Source: a virus | Strand: one strand, 5' to 3' | Length of the DNA stretch: 43,265 bases | IMG/VR virus record: IMGVR_UViG_3300017963_000121 | Coordinates: 1 to 43,265 of that record | In this document: positions 9,016 through 17,047 of the stretch, piece after piece | Position numbering within the stretch: position 1 is the first letter of the stretch | How the letters are laid out: every line of letters starts with the position of its first letter | Translations under genes and position numbers: made by a program | The notes under the pieces: generated by a model | What the model saw: the letters and a program-made list of their open reading frames with translations, nothing else | Databases searched by the model: none | Told to the model about the DNA's origin: nothing

Positions 9016-9411
9016 TTAAAATATTTGGTAGCCGGCGACCTTTTCATCCCGGACGTAGATATAAATCCTTGCCGTTGTGGCGAATTCCGAATAGACCTCA
9101 CACATGCCGTGTTTGCTTATATCGGAGACGCCGTTCAAATAAAGGTTCGGCCTGGCGGCGAAGAGGGCCTTTTTGCTCATACCAACGAAAATATCGCTAT
9201 TTTCGATTGCCTGCCATTCCTTATCGGTAAAGAGGTTTCGGCTCAGCAGCTCGGACCTGATTTTCTCGACTTTGCAGGAGGCATAGGCATCGCAGAGCTG
9301 CTCATCGGGCACTTCTTTGAGCTGCTCGGGCGATTTCATCGATATGGCCATGGGCGAGCCGGCGCAGCCGGCAAAAAAGATTATTAGGATTAATGTAATA
9401 AAATGCTTCAT
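9016..9411 (-). CDS. Lipoprotein with BamE/SmpA-like motif
   Basis: A 131-residue minus-strand product with a lipoprotein signal (MKHFITLILIIFFAGC, lipobox FAGC, Cys16). The mature part includes SDIFVGMSKKALFAARP and ends with YIYVRDEKVAGYQIF, which resembles the short beta/alpha repeat of SmpA/BamE-like lipoproteins. It is transcribed against the tail operon and behind the Zn-finger gene, so it may be expressed in the lysogen and act at the envelope, for example in superinfection exclusion. That role is inference. Confidence 0.65.
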   Translation of the reverse strand: MKHFITLILIIFFAGCAGSPMAISMKSPEQLKEVPDEQLCDAYASCKVEKIRSELLSRNLFTDKEWQAIENSDIFVGMSKKALFAARPNLYLNGVSDISKHGMCEVYSEFATTARIYIYVRDEKVAGYQIF

Positions 9412-9413
9412 TT

Positions 9414-9863
9414 TTAACCTCCAAACTTATCTTCTCTTTTTTCGTACCACATCGTTTTTCTATCATCGTATTTTTCGCATTTAGCATCGTATGATTTTTC
9501 TATTTTATCGTATTGTTTTTGGAACTTTTCAAGTTTGTTTTTTGCTTTTAAATCATCAGGATTATCTTCAAGTATATCCTCTAACTCTCCAATTTGAGCG
9601 CCAAGACTATCAAGCTTTAAGTCATATCCCCTGGTAATTTCTTCCCATTTATCATCAAAGGCCTCTACTATGTTTGATTTGAAAAACACAACAGTTATTT
9701 CTGTTTTACAAAATTGACAGTTATTATGTGCGACAACACAGCCATTCTTGCGGTACTTATAATCATATTCTGTTATAATAGATGGATCTAATTTAAGAAT
9801 GTAACTAAATTTACATATGGGGCATTTAAAATCGAACTTCTTTTTTCGAAAGAAGCTGAACAT
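9414..9863 (-). CDS. Zinc-finger plus coiled-coil protein, unknown function
   Basis: A 149-residue minus-strand protein with CPIC at 14-17, Cys42 and CQFC at 49-52, a likely treble-clef or ribbon. The second half is a long charged coiled coil (GAQIGELEDILEDNPDDLKA onward). A GGAGAGG ribosome site precedes its ATG at 9863. It lies two bases upstream of the lipoprotein gene, so the two form an operon. I do not recognise the family. Confidence 0.7.
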   Translation of the reverse strand: MFSFFRKKKFDFKCPICKFSYILKLDPSIITEYDYKYRKNGCVVAHNNCQFCKTEITVVFFKSNIVEAFDDKWEEITRGYDLKLDSLGAQIGELEDILEDNPDDLKAKNKLEKFQKQYDKIEKSYDAKCEKYDDRKTMWYEKREDKFGG

Positions 9864-10055
9864 TTTTTCCTCTCCATGGAAAATTATTTGACAAATTTTA
9901 TATATAATTATACGTTACGTATTTTGATAGAGCGCCATTTCGTATTAAGATTAGACATCCTAACCATCACATACAACTTTAGAACAAGGATGTTACTATG
10001 TCGTGTGAAGAAATCAATGTTATTAATTTTTCAAAAAAGTTTAATATTGCCGAAA

Positions 10056-10475
10056 TCAGCCGGATTTTGAACGAAGAGAAGGACCCTTTTTTCGTTTCTG
10101 CTTTATTGTGTCGACTTCGGCGCCACTCACAATCTCATCAGCCTGATCGGCAATCGAACGCAATTCATCCCATAATTTTTGATCGGACGGGTGAATTTCA
10201 ATCAATATGCCCGTATCGGGGACAGCGGGCTTCTTCTTAGTTTTTTTAATGCTTTTACGCAGGGCCTGACGAAGAGTAATCGGTGATTCTTTAACTGCAT
10301 CAGCTTGTTTGCTTGCTAAAGCAACACGCCTTATTTTTTCCGTATCGCTCAATTCATCGAAATACTGAATAGCAGCAGATAGAAGACCTTTAAGACCAAA
10401 GGCAGGTGTCAGGCGGTCTTTGATTTTCTGTGCTTCTTTTGTAAATACTACTGAAGTTGTTTTTTTGCTTGGCAT
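10056..10475 (-). CDS. Small basic protein with DNA-binding-like N-terminus
   Basis: A 139-residue minus-strand protein starting MPSKKTTSVVFTKEAQ, followed by an amphipathic helical segment (GLKGLLSAAIQYFDELS) and a Lys/Arg-rich middle (RKSIKKTKKKP). The N-terminus resembles ribbon-helix-helix or small partition-type DNA binders but is not decisive. It is divergent from the RHH gene at 10667 across a 190-bp operator-like region, the layout of a phage regulatory switch. Confidence 0.55.
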   Translation of the reverse strand: MPSKKTTSVVFTKEAQKIKDRLTPAFGLKGLLSAAIQYFDELSDTEKIRRVALASKQADAVKESPITLRQALRKSIKKTKKKPAVPDTGILIEIHPSDQKLWDELRSIADQADEIVSGAEVDTIKQKRKKGPSLRSKSG

Positions 10476-10666
10476 AGTCTTAAAAAATACAAAAAATTTT
10501 TATTTCTGCAAGTCCTTTATATAACAACACTTAAAATAATATAGGTATATATAAATAACGTCCGACAATATTTTTATGTTGACAAATTAAACAAATAACC
10601 GACAATATACAGCAGTTACATAGTAGATCAGATATGAGTTTAGAATAATATCGAGGGATTAATGAA
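10476..10666. promoter_or_regulatory. Divergent regulatory region with two CCGACAATAT direct repeats
   Basis: A very AT-rich stretch between two divergent small DNA-binding-like genes. CCGACAATAT occurs at 10562-10571 and 10599-10608, 37 bases apart, and a TTGACA box lies between them at 10579-10584, though no good -10 follows at 17-18 bases. GACAATAT also overlaps the -35 box of the consensus promoter at 26160. I read this as a likely operator/promoter region for the lysogeny or early genes. Confidence 0.5.
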
Positions 10667-10891
10667 ATGAATCAATCCAATATCACATCAGAACAAGATA
10701 TTAATAGCGCAGAATTAGCGGTTCTGCGATGCGAATGTGATCCCTCACTCAAAACGGGCTTGAAAACTAAATCCGTTGAATCCGGTTTTAATTCTCAGTC
10801 CGATGCACTTAGAACCCTCGTCCGTGATTTTGTTTCGGGCAGGATTAATTATAGAGCGGGGATTTTAATCGGTCAACAGAAAATTGCATGA
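10667..10891 (+). CDS. Ribbon-helix-helix regulator-like protein
   Basis: A 74-residue protein. Residues 17-60 (AELAVLRCECDPSLKTGLKT, then SGFNSQSDALRTLVRDFVSGRI) follow the Arc/MetJ ribbon-helix-helix pattern: a strand, a helix, and a second helix with SQSDALRTLVRDF. Such dimers bind short direct repeats, fitting the repeats just upstream. It is the first gene of the rightward early region and is followed by an unusual RNA structure. Confidence 0.65.
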   Translation: MNQSNITSEQDINSAELAVLRCECDPSLKTGLKTKSVESGFNSQSDALRTLVRDFVSGRINYRAGILIGQQKIA

Positions 10892-10906
10892 ATTTAAGAA
10901 AATTAT

Positions 10907-10987
10907 GGTGCGGAGAAATCGTCATAATAATCTATTTTTCGTCTCACCGGAGATTATACGTGCCCCCTCCGCACCAACTCCGGTGAG
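10907..10987 (+). ncRNA. Interleaved double stem (pseudoknot or attenuator)
   Basis: Two perfect complementary pairs interleave: GGTGCGGAG (10907-10915) with CTCCGCACC (10967-10975), and CTCACCGGAG (10943-10952) with CTCCGGTGAG (10978-10987). The second stem is followed by TTTTATTTT, so on its own it is an intrinsic terminator. The two-base link at 10976-10977 makes simultaneous formation difficult, which suggests a switch between two folds ahead of the gene at 11015. Confidence 0.6.
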
Positions 10988-11014
10988 TTTTATTTTAAGC
11001 GGGGAAGAAAGCTA

Positions 11015-11368
11015 ATGGACTATCAGAGGCGAAAGGATTTGCGCAGGCGTATTCTTACAGCAGTAATTATCATTCATATTATTGTGATCACATCCATTAT
11101 TTTGATGAGCTGCCAGGTGCATGAGCAGGCAAAAATAATCGAAAAAGAGCCCGAGCCGGTCGTTTTCGAGATAAAAGTCCCGGAAACGCTTAAGGATGAA
11201 GATATTAAAATTATGGCCAAGGATTGCCATGCCATGCAGGTACCGGCAGGAACGCTGGTTGGTAGTATGGTAACCGTTCGTGATGGTCACTGGATAAGCA
11301 ACCGGACTGCATTAAGAATGGCGGCGGTTATGATGCTTTTCGACGGGGGGATAGATCATGCACCTTAA
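11015..11368 (+). CDS. Membrane-anchored hypothetical protein
   Basis: A 117-residue protein with a basic start (MDYQRRKDLRRR), one hydrophobic span at about residues 12-30 (ILTAVIIIHIIVITSIILMS), and a soluble C-terminal domain with no family I recognise. Its first codons lie just after the interleaved RNA structure, which may control it. It overlaps the next small membrane gene by 11 bases. Confidence 0.6.
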   Translation: MDYQRRKDLRRRILTAVIIIHIIVITSIILMSCQVHEQAKIIEKEPEPVVFEIKVPETLKDEDIKIMAKDCHAMQVPAGTLVGSMVTVRDGHWISNRTALRMAAVMMLFDGGIDHAP

Positions 11369-11525
11369 AAAAGGGCAATCGTGGCTCGGGATAATCGGGC
11401 TGTTTTTTGTATGTATTTATAAGCGGATCGAGCTTTGGTATTGGAAATGGCGAAGTTACGGATTAGATGACCGAAAACGAGAAATGTGCCGGAGAAATAT
11501 CGAGTTGTTTATGAGAAGGCCGTAA
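11358..11525 (+). CDS. Small membrane protein, 55 residues
   Basis: ATG at 11358, inside the end of the previous gene. The product has one hydrophobic span (SWLGIIGLFFVCIYKRIEL) followed by a Trp/Arg-rich end (WYWKWRSY). Overlap with both neighbours suggests coupled translation. The function is unknown; pairing with the preceding membrane protein suggests an envelope complex. Confidence 0.5.
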   Translation: MHLKKGQSWLGIIGLFFVCIYKRIELWYWKWRSYGLDDRKREMCRRNIELFMRRP

Positions 11526-11722
11526 GCGGCAAGAGCCGTTCTGCGGGCATAAAGGCGTTTTGCCTGGAGTGCTGTAACTGGGATTATAACGAGGTTGCCA
11601 AATGTACAGATACGGGCTGCCCGCTTTTCGCATACCGCCCATATAAGGCCGAAACCCCCGGCAAAAATGGGGGGGGTTTTAGACTCAGAATCAATTTTAA
11701 CTATGCCTGCGGCATAATATAG
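11486..11722 (+). CDS. Small Cys-rich zinc-binding protein
   Basis: GTG start at 11486, 78 residues. The core FCLECCNWDYNEVAKC...GCPLFAYRPY matches a common small phage protein with CxxCC and CxxxxxCPLxxYRPY that presumably binds one zinc ion; its function is not established to my knowledge. The end of the gene contains AAACCCCC...GGGGGTTTT at 11651-11685, a terminator-like hairpin inside the coding region, so the last 20 residues may be a late addition. Confidence 0.6.
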   Translation: MPEKYRVVYEKAVSGKSRSAGIKAFCLECCNWDYNEVAKCTDTGCPLFAYRPYKAETPGKNGGGFRLRINFNYACGII

Positions 11723-11794
11723 GTGCTCATTAAAAAATTCATAAATCAGCGTTGTTTTAATTTACAGGAAATTGCTTTTCATCACCCTCCTCCG

Positions 11795-11833
11795 AAGCGT
11801 TGGGTGCCGGTGATGTTACCGGCACCGGCGCTT
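11795..11833 (+). terminator. Strong 16-bp hairpin, terminator-like
   Basis: AAGCGTT (11795-11801), one bulged G, then GGTGCCGGT (11803-11811) pair with ACCGGCACC (11818-11826), GG and CGCTT (to 11833) across a six-base loop, followed by TATT. The T run is short, so this could be a terminator, a pause site or a processed RNA end. The surrounding 11723-11972 stretch has no gene I can support. Confidence 0.5.
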
Positions 11834-11972
11834 TATTAACCGGGGTGATTGGGAGACTGGATGTGCGGCGGCGTAATTAAAAGGACTTTGCAAATAATCC
11901 AACTTTTGTGCACGGAGGCTTCGGGTGAACGGCCCGGCCGCCGCTTTATTATTTATAGGAAAGGAGTCAAGT

Positions 11973-12359
11973 ATGGCAAAAAAATCAGACAAGGATTTAG
12001 TCCATAAATCAAGTGAGCCACACATACTTCCCTGCAAGATGAGTCAAAAAGAAAAATCCAATGCGGGAGTTAAGCTCGCAGCTGAATTAGAAATCCTTGA
12101 AAGTATTGAATTTGATAAAAAAACAATCGTTCAAGAATTAAGCTCAAAAATTAAGACTCACAAAAAACATATTCACGATTTATCAGACCAAATAAATAGA
12201 GGCATTGAAATGAGATCGGTTGATTGTGAGTTGCGGCTAAACGTTTCCAAATTAATCGCTACATTGGTAAGAAAAGATACCGGTGAAATTGTAAACGAGC
12301 GGCCTATGACTGAGGAAGAAAAACAGATGGACTTCAATTTCGAGGAAAAACAAAAATAA
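11973..12359 (+). CDS. Hypothetical coiled-coil protein
   Basis: ATG 11973 follows AAAGGAG, giving 128 residues, very rich in Lys, Glu and Ser. A helical middle (KKTIVQELSSKIKTHKKHIH) is followed by a small folded-looking end with VRKDTGEIVNERPMTEEEKQ. That ending is common in small phage proteins of replication regions. Function is not recognised. Confidence 0.6.
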   Translation: MAKKSDKDLVHKSSEPHILPCKMSQKEKSNAGVKLAAELEILESIEFDKKTIVQELSSKIKTHKKHIHDLSDQINRGIEMRSVDCELRLNVSKLIATLVRKDTGEIVNERPMTEEEKQMDFNFEEKQK

Positions 12360-12384
12360 TCATTAAAACGAAAGGACTCAAATT

Positions 12385-12897
12385 ATGAAAAGACTAATTT
12401 TAGCAGTTATGATTCTTGCTTTTATCGCGGCGGGAACAACAGGTTGCTTGCCGGCGACACAGACAGAGATACAAACACTAACGGACTCAGTGAAAAATCT
12501 AATGGGGGGAGTGGATGACTTGCAGGAAACTACGAAACAATTAGCTGCCGACAATTTAATAGAGGCGGAAAAATTCAAAGAAATTAATGACAATATAGAT
12601 AAAGTCCAGGAGCATACTAAAATTATAGTAAAAGATGTCGAAACGGCAGAAGACCCGGTAGAAGCGATTTCGAAGGGATGGGATGCATCGAAACCGTTCA
12701 ATCCATATTACGGATACGGAGCGGCAATAATTGCGATATTAAAGGCAGTGCAGCTCGGCCGGCAGAAAAAAGACACGGAGAATAGATACGCAGCGGCAAA
12801 AGTCGGTATGGATAAATTCAAGAACGAAAATCCCGATAAGGCAAAAGAGCTTTACGAGGATGTCGGCGAGGCACGGAAAGCCAAAAAAATTGCCTGA
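12385..12897 (+). CDS. Lipoprotein with coiled coil and second hydrophobic segment
   Basis: 170 residues. The lipoprotein signal is MKRLILAVMILAFIAAGTTGC (lipobox TTGC, Cys21), followed by a coiled coil (about 28-80) and a weakly hydrophobic segment YGYGAAIIAILKAVQLG, then a charged helical end. Outer-membrane spanin subunits are lipoproteins but usually shorter, so this may be a spanin-like lysis protein or an envelope protein of the lysogen. Confidence 0.6.
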   Translation: MKRLILAVMILAFIAAGTTGCLPATQTEIQTLTDSVKNLMGGVDDLQETTKQLAADNLIEAEKFKEINDNIDKVQEHTKIIVKDVETAEDPVEAISKGWDASKPFNPYYGYGAAIIAILKAVQLGRQKKDTENRYAAAKVGMDKFKNENPDKAKELYEDVGEARKAKKIA

Positions 12898-12920
12898 TTT
12901 GGATCCGGGCTATAAAGGAG

Positions 12921-13697
12921 TTGGCCATTAATAAAAAGACCGGGACAAAAGAGTGGGCACAGGTTAATATCAATATCCAACATGGATGCGAGCACAACTG
13001 CCGCTATTGCTATGCGAGAGATAATGCTGTAAGGCGGTTTAAGAGATGCTCAGCGGAGCAGTGGACCAGACCTGTTATTAATCAATCAAAAGTTGAGCAA
13101 TCACGCGGCAAATACAATGGCGTTGTTATGTTTCCATCAAGTCACGATATCACACCTAAAAATATTAACGAGTGTCTCTGTGTAATTCGAAAGCTTCTGG
13201 ATGCCGGTAATCAGGTTTTGATTGTGAGCAAGCCGCACTGGCCGTGTATTACCTTAATGTGCGAGAAATTTCAGGCTTATACACAGCAATTAATGTTTCG
13301 ATTTACAATAGGCTCGATGGATGATAATGTTCTTGGTTTCTGGGAGCTAAAAGCGCCGAAATTCAAGGAAAGACGAGCATGTCTGAGATATGCGTATATA
13401 AAGGGATATAGCACTTCTGTGAGCTGCGAGCCATACCTGGATGAGGGCGTTATCGATTTATTCTGTAATATCAAGACGCATCTCACGCACAGCTTCTGGA
13501 TTGGCTTATTGCGAGACTTCAAACAGAGAGTAGATTTGAGCAAAGTCACCGACGAAGAAAAAGAAAAATATGTCACACCACTTTTAAAGGCTCAAAAAAA
13601 AGAGGAGGTCATTAAATTATATAACGAGTTTAAAAACGAAAGACTTGTAATGTGGAAAGATTCGGTTCGAGAGATTGTTAAGGATGGCAAAGGCTAA
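12921..13697 (+). CDS. Radical SAM protein, SplB-like
   Basis: 258 residues. The TTG start at 12921 is favoured by AAAGGAG eight bases upstream. The radical SAM cluster is CEHNCRYC (Cys23, 27, 30) in NIQHGCEHNCRYCYAR, the CxxxCxxC that holds a 4Fe-4S cluster and generates the 5'-deoxyadenosyl radical. The YARD continuation and the short length recall the spore photoproduct lyase-like / DUF5131 group. Small phage members of this group have no settled substrate. The end overlaps the next gene by 14 bases. Confidence 0.75.
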   Translation: MAINKKTGTKEWAQVNINIQHGCEHNCRYCYARDNAVRRFKRCSAEQWTRPVINQSKVEQSRGKYNGVVMFPSSHDITPKNINECLCVIRKLLDAGNQVLIVSKPHWPCITLMCEKFQAYTQQLMFRFTIGSMDDNVLGFWELKAPKFKERRACLRYAYIKGYSTSVSCEPYLDEGVIDLFCNIKTHLTHSFWIGLLRDFKQRVDLSKVTDEEKEKYVTPLLKAQKKEEVIKLYNEFKNERLVMWKDSVREIVKDGKG

Positions 13698-14841
13698 GAA
13701 AAAAACACCTAAAAAAGTATGGCATATTAGTCGGTTCCGTGACCGTTATGAACTTGCTGAGAACATACGCTATGATCGTAAAAGCCCCTTGCTTTATACA
13801 AAGGATTTTGTGGGTTCGGGCAGTGACGATGAGTCCTGTGCATATTTCAGACAGCTTATGGCGTTAAGGTCCAAAGCAAGCTGGCTGGAATTGAGGGGGG
13901 CGTTCGCTGAGCTTAAGAATATCGCAGGTAATATGAGTAAGGCTTTCAGGGGTTATTTATTGAACAGTGATTATGAGCCGGCCACAGTAAAGGAGATCGG
14001 GCGTTGGCTGGGAACCAATGAGGACAAAGCAGAGGAAATCCTTAGAGAACTCAGTGACGTCGGGCTCATAGAAGAAATTGATGCCCCGAAGTTCGAGGTT
14101 GATGCGGAAGGTGACAATAAAACTAAGAAAAAGAAGAAAAAATCACCCAGCAAAAAGAAGAAAGTAAAAAAGAAAGCGACTTCAAAAAAAGCTGCTTCAC
14201 AGAAAAAACCTGTGCGCGCACGGGGGCGCACGGAAAATTCCGGGGGCGCACAGAACTCTTTAAAAAAGAAGACTAAGACTAAGACTAAGGCTAAGGCTAA
14301 GGCTAATGTAAAGAATAATACCAATAACGGCAACGGCAACGACAAATCTAAAGAAGAAATAAACAACGGCAATAATAAGCTTGTACATAAAGCTATAGCG
14401 CAAAAAGAAGGAGAACATGAAGCCGTAACCACCTCAACCCCGACCACCACCCCGCCGTTAGAGCCGACGAAATCCGACGAAGAGGGCACAGTTATACAAT
14501 TTCCTGTGCCCTCGGGCTCGGCTAATCATAAACCGGAAGTTCGTTATGATCAGGATGCCAAGATATTTGGAGGAGAGATCTATCAAGCACTTAATCTGCC
14601 CTGGATGCCGACAAGTGTCCGAGGAAGACGTGAGCTTGGCTGTTTTGCTTCTTGTTGGATGAGAGCAAAGGCGACAGGCCTACCGCAGCATGTATTGAAT
14701 GAACTCTGGGATCGTTCGATCCGGGAAGCGAAATCGATCGGGAAGAAAACGAAACGTGGTAAACCAGCGGCGATTTGGTGTTCAGTCTTTAATAAAATTT
14801 TAGATAAACGATGTTCTGAGAATCAATGTAAAGCTATGTAA
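13684..14841 (+). CDS. Replication initiator-like protein with Lys-rich linker
   Basis: ATG 13684 overlaps the radical SAM gene; 385 residues. The N-terminal domain (to about 140) includes a winged-helix-like segment (YEPATVKEIGRWLGTNEDKA, EEILRELSDVGLIEE). A low-complexity linker of about 130 residues (KKKKKKSPSKKKK, then alternating TK and AK repeats) joins a C-terminal helical domain. Two ordered domains with a flexible basic linker recall phage replisome organisers, but I see no decisive motif. No helicase or polymerase gene is present, so the phage must borrow the host replisome. Confidence 0.5.
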   Translation: MAKAKKKTPKKVWHISRFRDRYELAENIRYDRKSPLLYTKDFVGSGSDDESCAYFRQLMALRSKASWLELRGAFAELKNIAGNMSKAFRGYLLNSDYEPATVKEIGRWLGTNEDKAEEILRELSDVGLIEEIDAPKFEVDAEGDNKTKKKKKKSPSKKKKVKKKATSKKAASQKKPVRARGRTENSGGAQNSLKKKTKTKTKAKAKANVKNNTNNGNGNDKSKEEINNGNNKLVHKAIAQKEGEHEAVTTSTPTTTPPLEPTKSDEEGTVIQFPVPSGSANHKPEVRYDQDAKIFGGEIYQALNLPWMPTSVRGRRELGCFASCWMRAKATGLPQHVLNELWDRSIREAKSIGKKTKRGKPAAIWCSVFNKILDKRCSENQCKAM

Positions 14842-14889
14842 AGCCAATATTTTTGGATAATAATGCATTTTAAGAATCGAATTAAAACG

Positions 14890-15141
14890 ATGGATTATAA
14901 ACAAAACAAAACTCATAAACAAAGCAATATAAAGCACTTATATCGCGGGTCCTACCTGGACTTAGCGCGCTTGCGGTTAGATGCATTGCAAAAAACGGAT
15001 AGGTTTGAAATTTTTTTTTCTTGGTTTACTTACATAAGTTACTGGCGTTGCAGAATTTATGGGCGGTTTTTTGTAAGGCTTGAAAGGCTGTTTTCGCAGT
15101 TTTTGATATCGAAAACGAGGATTTTGAATGCTTGGATATGA
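14890..15141 (+). CDS. Doubtful small basic aromatic-rich protein
   Basis: An 83-residue frame from ATG 14890 (another ATG at 14863). It is basic, rich in Tyr, Trp and Phe, and has no clear ribosome site or motif (FEIFFSWFTYISYWRCRIYG could be a membrane segment). It overlaps the next Zn-ribbon gene by 14 bases. It may be non-coding. Confidence 0.25.
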   Translation: MDYKQNKTHKQSNIKHLYRGSYLDLARLRLDALQKTDRFEIFFSWFTYISYWRCRIYGRFFVRLERLFSQFLISKTRILNAWI

Positions 15142-15316
15142 ATGTAGATATTGTGGAAGAACGAAACTCGCCGATGGTGCCGGTTGTAAATGTGGCGCAA
15201 GCTGGGGGTCTTTGAGAGTTGTTAAACTTGATTCAAGGAGGAAAAGAATAGATGGATATGGACAAGAAAAAATCAGTAATCAGGCCATGGCAGGTGATGA
15301 GGATTTACGGCCATAG
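15128..15316 (+). CDS. Small zinc-ribbon protein
   Basis: 62 residues with CRYCG at 6-10 and CKCG at about 20-23, a compact zinc-ribbon knuckle pair. The end is Lys/Arg-rich and overlaps the next frame. It is one of at least six small Cys-pair proteins in this genome. Confidence 0.5.
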   Translation: MLGYECRYCGRTKLADGAGCKCGASWGSLRVVKLDSRRKRIDGYGQEKISNQAMAGDEDLRP

Positions 15317-15521
15317 AGGCGCTGTTTATTGCTGGGTTTGGTGCCGTTTCTGTGAGCAGTTTGAGCTTGAGCTTGTGTATTGGCGGTATGTTTTTCAGTG
15401 TTGCGTGGACCGGGTTGTCCACAAAATACTTCGGCTGCTGCGGCTTGGTTACTGGTCGGGATTTTGTTCTCAGGGACGAGGGCGATCATGGGACAGGAGA
15501 TCCCGATATGGCGAAAAATGA
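15252..15521 (+). CDS. Uncertain small protein before the integrase
   Basis: ATG 15252 lies ten bases after AAGGAGG, the best ribosome site here, giving 89 residues that start MDMDKKKSVIRPWQVMRIYG. The later part is Trp/Cys/Arg-rich and looks unnatural. A different frame from about 15301 reads as a smooth membrane segment (SLSLSLCIGGMFFSVAWTG). A frameshift between the two is possible, so boundaries are unreliable. Confidence 0.3.
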   Translation: MDMDKKKSVIRPWQVMRIYGHRGAVYCWVWCRFCEQFELELVYWRYVFQCCVDRVVHKILRLLRLGYWSGFCSQGRGRSWDRRSRYGEK

Positions 15522-15543
15522 AGATTTTTGCTCTTTTACAAAT

Positions 15544-16515
15544 TCATAGATTATCGAGAACGTTGGTAGCATCAGCCACATCCGCAGTGAGGATGTGAGC
15601 GTAGTGCTTTTCGATAACACGGACGCTGTTGCCCATTAATTTGGCCACTTTGGCTATAGGGACACCGTTAAGCAGCAGCTGAGTACCGAAATAGTGCCTC
15701 AGGGCGTTAGGGCCGAAGCTGGGGATATCCGCTTTTTGGGCAAGTTTACTAAACTGCTGTATGAGTGCCTTGCGGGATCCCAGCTGAACGTGGGGCAGGA
15801 TGGCCTGGACGGATTTGTTCAGCGGTATGGTCCGCCGCCGGCGGCCCTTGCCGATTATGGTAATCGAACGGCCATAGAGTGAATTAGGCATAAGTGATGC
15901 GAACTCCGATGCCCTCAATCCGGTATTGGCCAGAAAAATAATACGGTTTTTGGCCAGCGGTGGGGCGACATCAAGCAGTTTTTGGTATTCGGCTTTTGTG
16001 ATGAATCTGTTGTCGGGCGGATCTTCGGTGAGCATTTTAACTTTAGTAGCCGGATTTGCTATATTAAATTGCTCGGAATAGAACCTGCAGAACGCCTTTA
16101 TCACTGTCAGGTGCGCATTAAGTGTTCTGTTTTTCACCCTCTTGTCCTTGTAGTTGTGGCGATATATATATTCCTGTATATGGCCGTGTGTGATCTGGTG
16201 GATGCGAATTACTGATTTGTGCAGGCTTTCAGTGAAAAGCCGAATAACCATCCTGTAATGGTCCTGCGTTCTCGGTGTGTGTCGTTTGATGTGCTTATAA
16301 AAGTTTTGGACGACGACGTCAATGGATTCACTGGGGACAACCTGTCCGGATCGGACGAGTTTTTCCTGTGCTTCAATCTCAGCATAAAAATTTACGGCCT
16401 GAGATTTTTCTAAAAAAACCCGCGAACCGGCGAAAACATAGTGCGTTTTCCTGTCGGTTGCCCTCCAGCGAACCCGCCATCTTCTCAGTGCTTTAACGTA
16501 CCCTAAACTTGCCAT
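15544..16515 (-). CDS. int: Tyrosine recombinase (integrase)
   Basis: 323 residues on the minus strand. An N-terminal arm-binding region is followed by a SAM-like core-binding domain (about 60-160) and the catalytic domain. Catalytic positions: Arg201 in NTGLRASEF, Lys223 in IGKGRRRR, Arg273 in NALRHYF, Tyr305 in EKHYAHI. Two usual His positions are Asn (Asn270 in the HxxR position, Asn296 in LMGN), which is tolerated in some integrases. It integrates and excises the phage at the adjacent tRNA-derived attP. Its start codon lies against the first of several TTGACA arm-like motifs. Confidence 0.9.
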   Translation of the reverse strand: MASLGYVKALRRWRVRWRATDRKTHYVFAGSRVFLEKSQAVNFYAEIEAQEKLVRSGQVVPSESIDVVVQNFYKHIKRHTPRTQDHYRMVIRLFTESLHKSVIRIHQITHGHIQEYIYRHNYKDKRVKNRTLNAHLTVIKAFCRFYSEQFNIANPATKVKMLTEDPPDNRFITKAEYQKLLDVAPPLAKNRIIFLANTGLRASEFASLMPNSLYGRSITIIGKGRRRRTIPLNKSVQAILPHVQLGSRKALIQQFSKLAQKADIPSFGPNALRHYFGTQLLLNGVPIAKVAKLMGNSVRVIEKHYAHILTADVADATNVLDNL

Positions 16516-16772
16516 CTTGACAGTATCTTGCCAGAAATCTTGACATTTTTTTGACAGAATCAGAAGCAGGCCAGACTTTCCACGCCATAGGCAAATGCAA
16601 GTTCTTAAGTATCACCCGCTTATGACAAAAGCGGGTGATGGGAATCGAACCCACATGACCAGCTTGGAAGGCTGTTAATCTTCTGAAAAAACGTGTTTTT
16701 ACAGGCTTAAATGGGGTATTTTATTGTCAATAAGGGGCTTGTCAACATATTTTTTGACATAATCTTGACAGA
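16516..16772. other. attP: tRNA-Gly 3' fragment core flanked by TTGACA arm motifs
   Basis: Read on the minus strand, 16631-16676 is the 3' part of a tRNA-Gly(UCC): anticodon loop CTTCCAA between CAGC and GCTG, a T-arm with TTCGATT, and acceptor CACCCGC. The 5' half is absent, as expected of an attP that rebuilds the host tRNA. Copies of TCTTGACA/TTTTGACA lie on both sides (about 16514-16560 and, in both orientations, 16723-16772), resembling integrase arm sites. An 11-bp inverted repeat (16611-16621 / 16629-16639) abuts the core. Confidence 0.8.
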
Positions 16773-16864
16773 TTAAGTGATTTTTCAGTGACATCAGGCG
16801 ACAGAGGGATTAATTGGAAATCTCTTTTTTCTAAGCAGTATCTGGCGGAAAAATGCAAAGCCAC

Positions 16865-16917
16865 GGGGCGGGGACACACATATTCTCTCCTTTCCTCCAT
16901 GTCCCCGTCCTTTTTTT
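16865..16917 (+). terminator. Intrinsic terminator
   Basis: CGGGGACA and TGTCCCCG form an eight-pair stem that continues with two more GC pairs after one mismatch, closes a loop of about 25 bases, and is followed by a run of seven T. The preceding 16773-16864 has no gene I can support, so a small RNA may end here. Confidence 0.6.
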
Positions 16918-17047
16918 CAGGCCGCAATTCGAGATCCCAATAGTCAGGGGCCGGGAGTAGCTTTTAAGCAGTTAAATTGTTTAATTGGGAATATCAGCGA
17001 GGGCTGTTCACGAAATACAAAATGAGCCAGCGGCCCTATTGGTGGCA

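Noticed and set aside
9998-10240. Plus-strand frame MSCEEINVINFSKKF, 80 residues with an AAGGATG site.
   Set aside because: It runs mostly opposite the minus-strand gene 10056-10475, and the second half is not protein-like. A short gene at 9998-10080 cannot be excluded.
16600-16690. Permuted tRNA gene: a 3' half followed on the minus strand by GCGGGTGATACTTAAG, like an acceptor 5' end.
   Set aside because: No D-arm follows. A tRNA-derived attP plus inverted repeat explains it better.
16742-16927. Minus-strand 61-residue frame next to attP.
   Set aside because: It overlaps arm-like sites and a strong terminator and has no motif.
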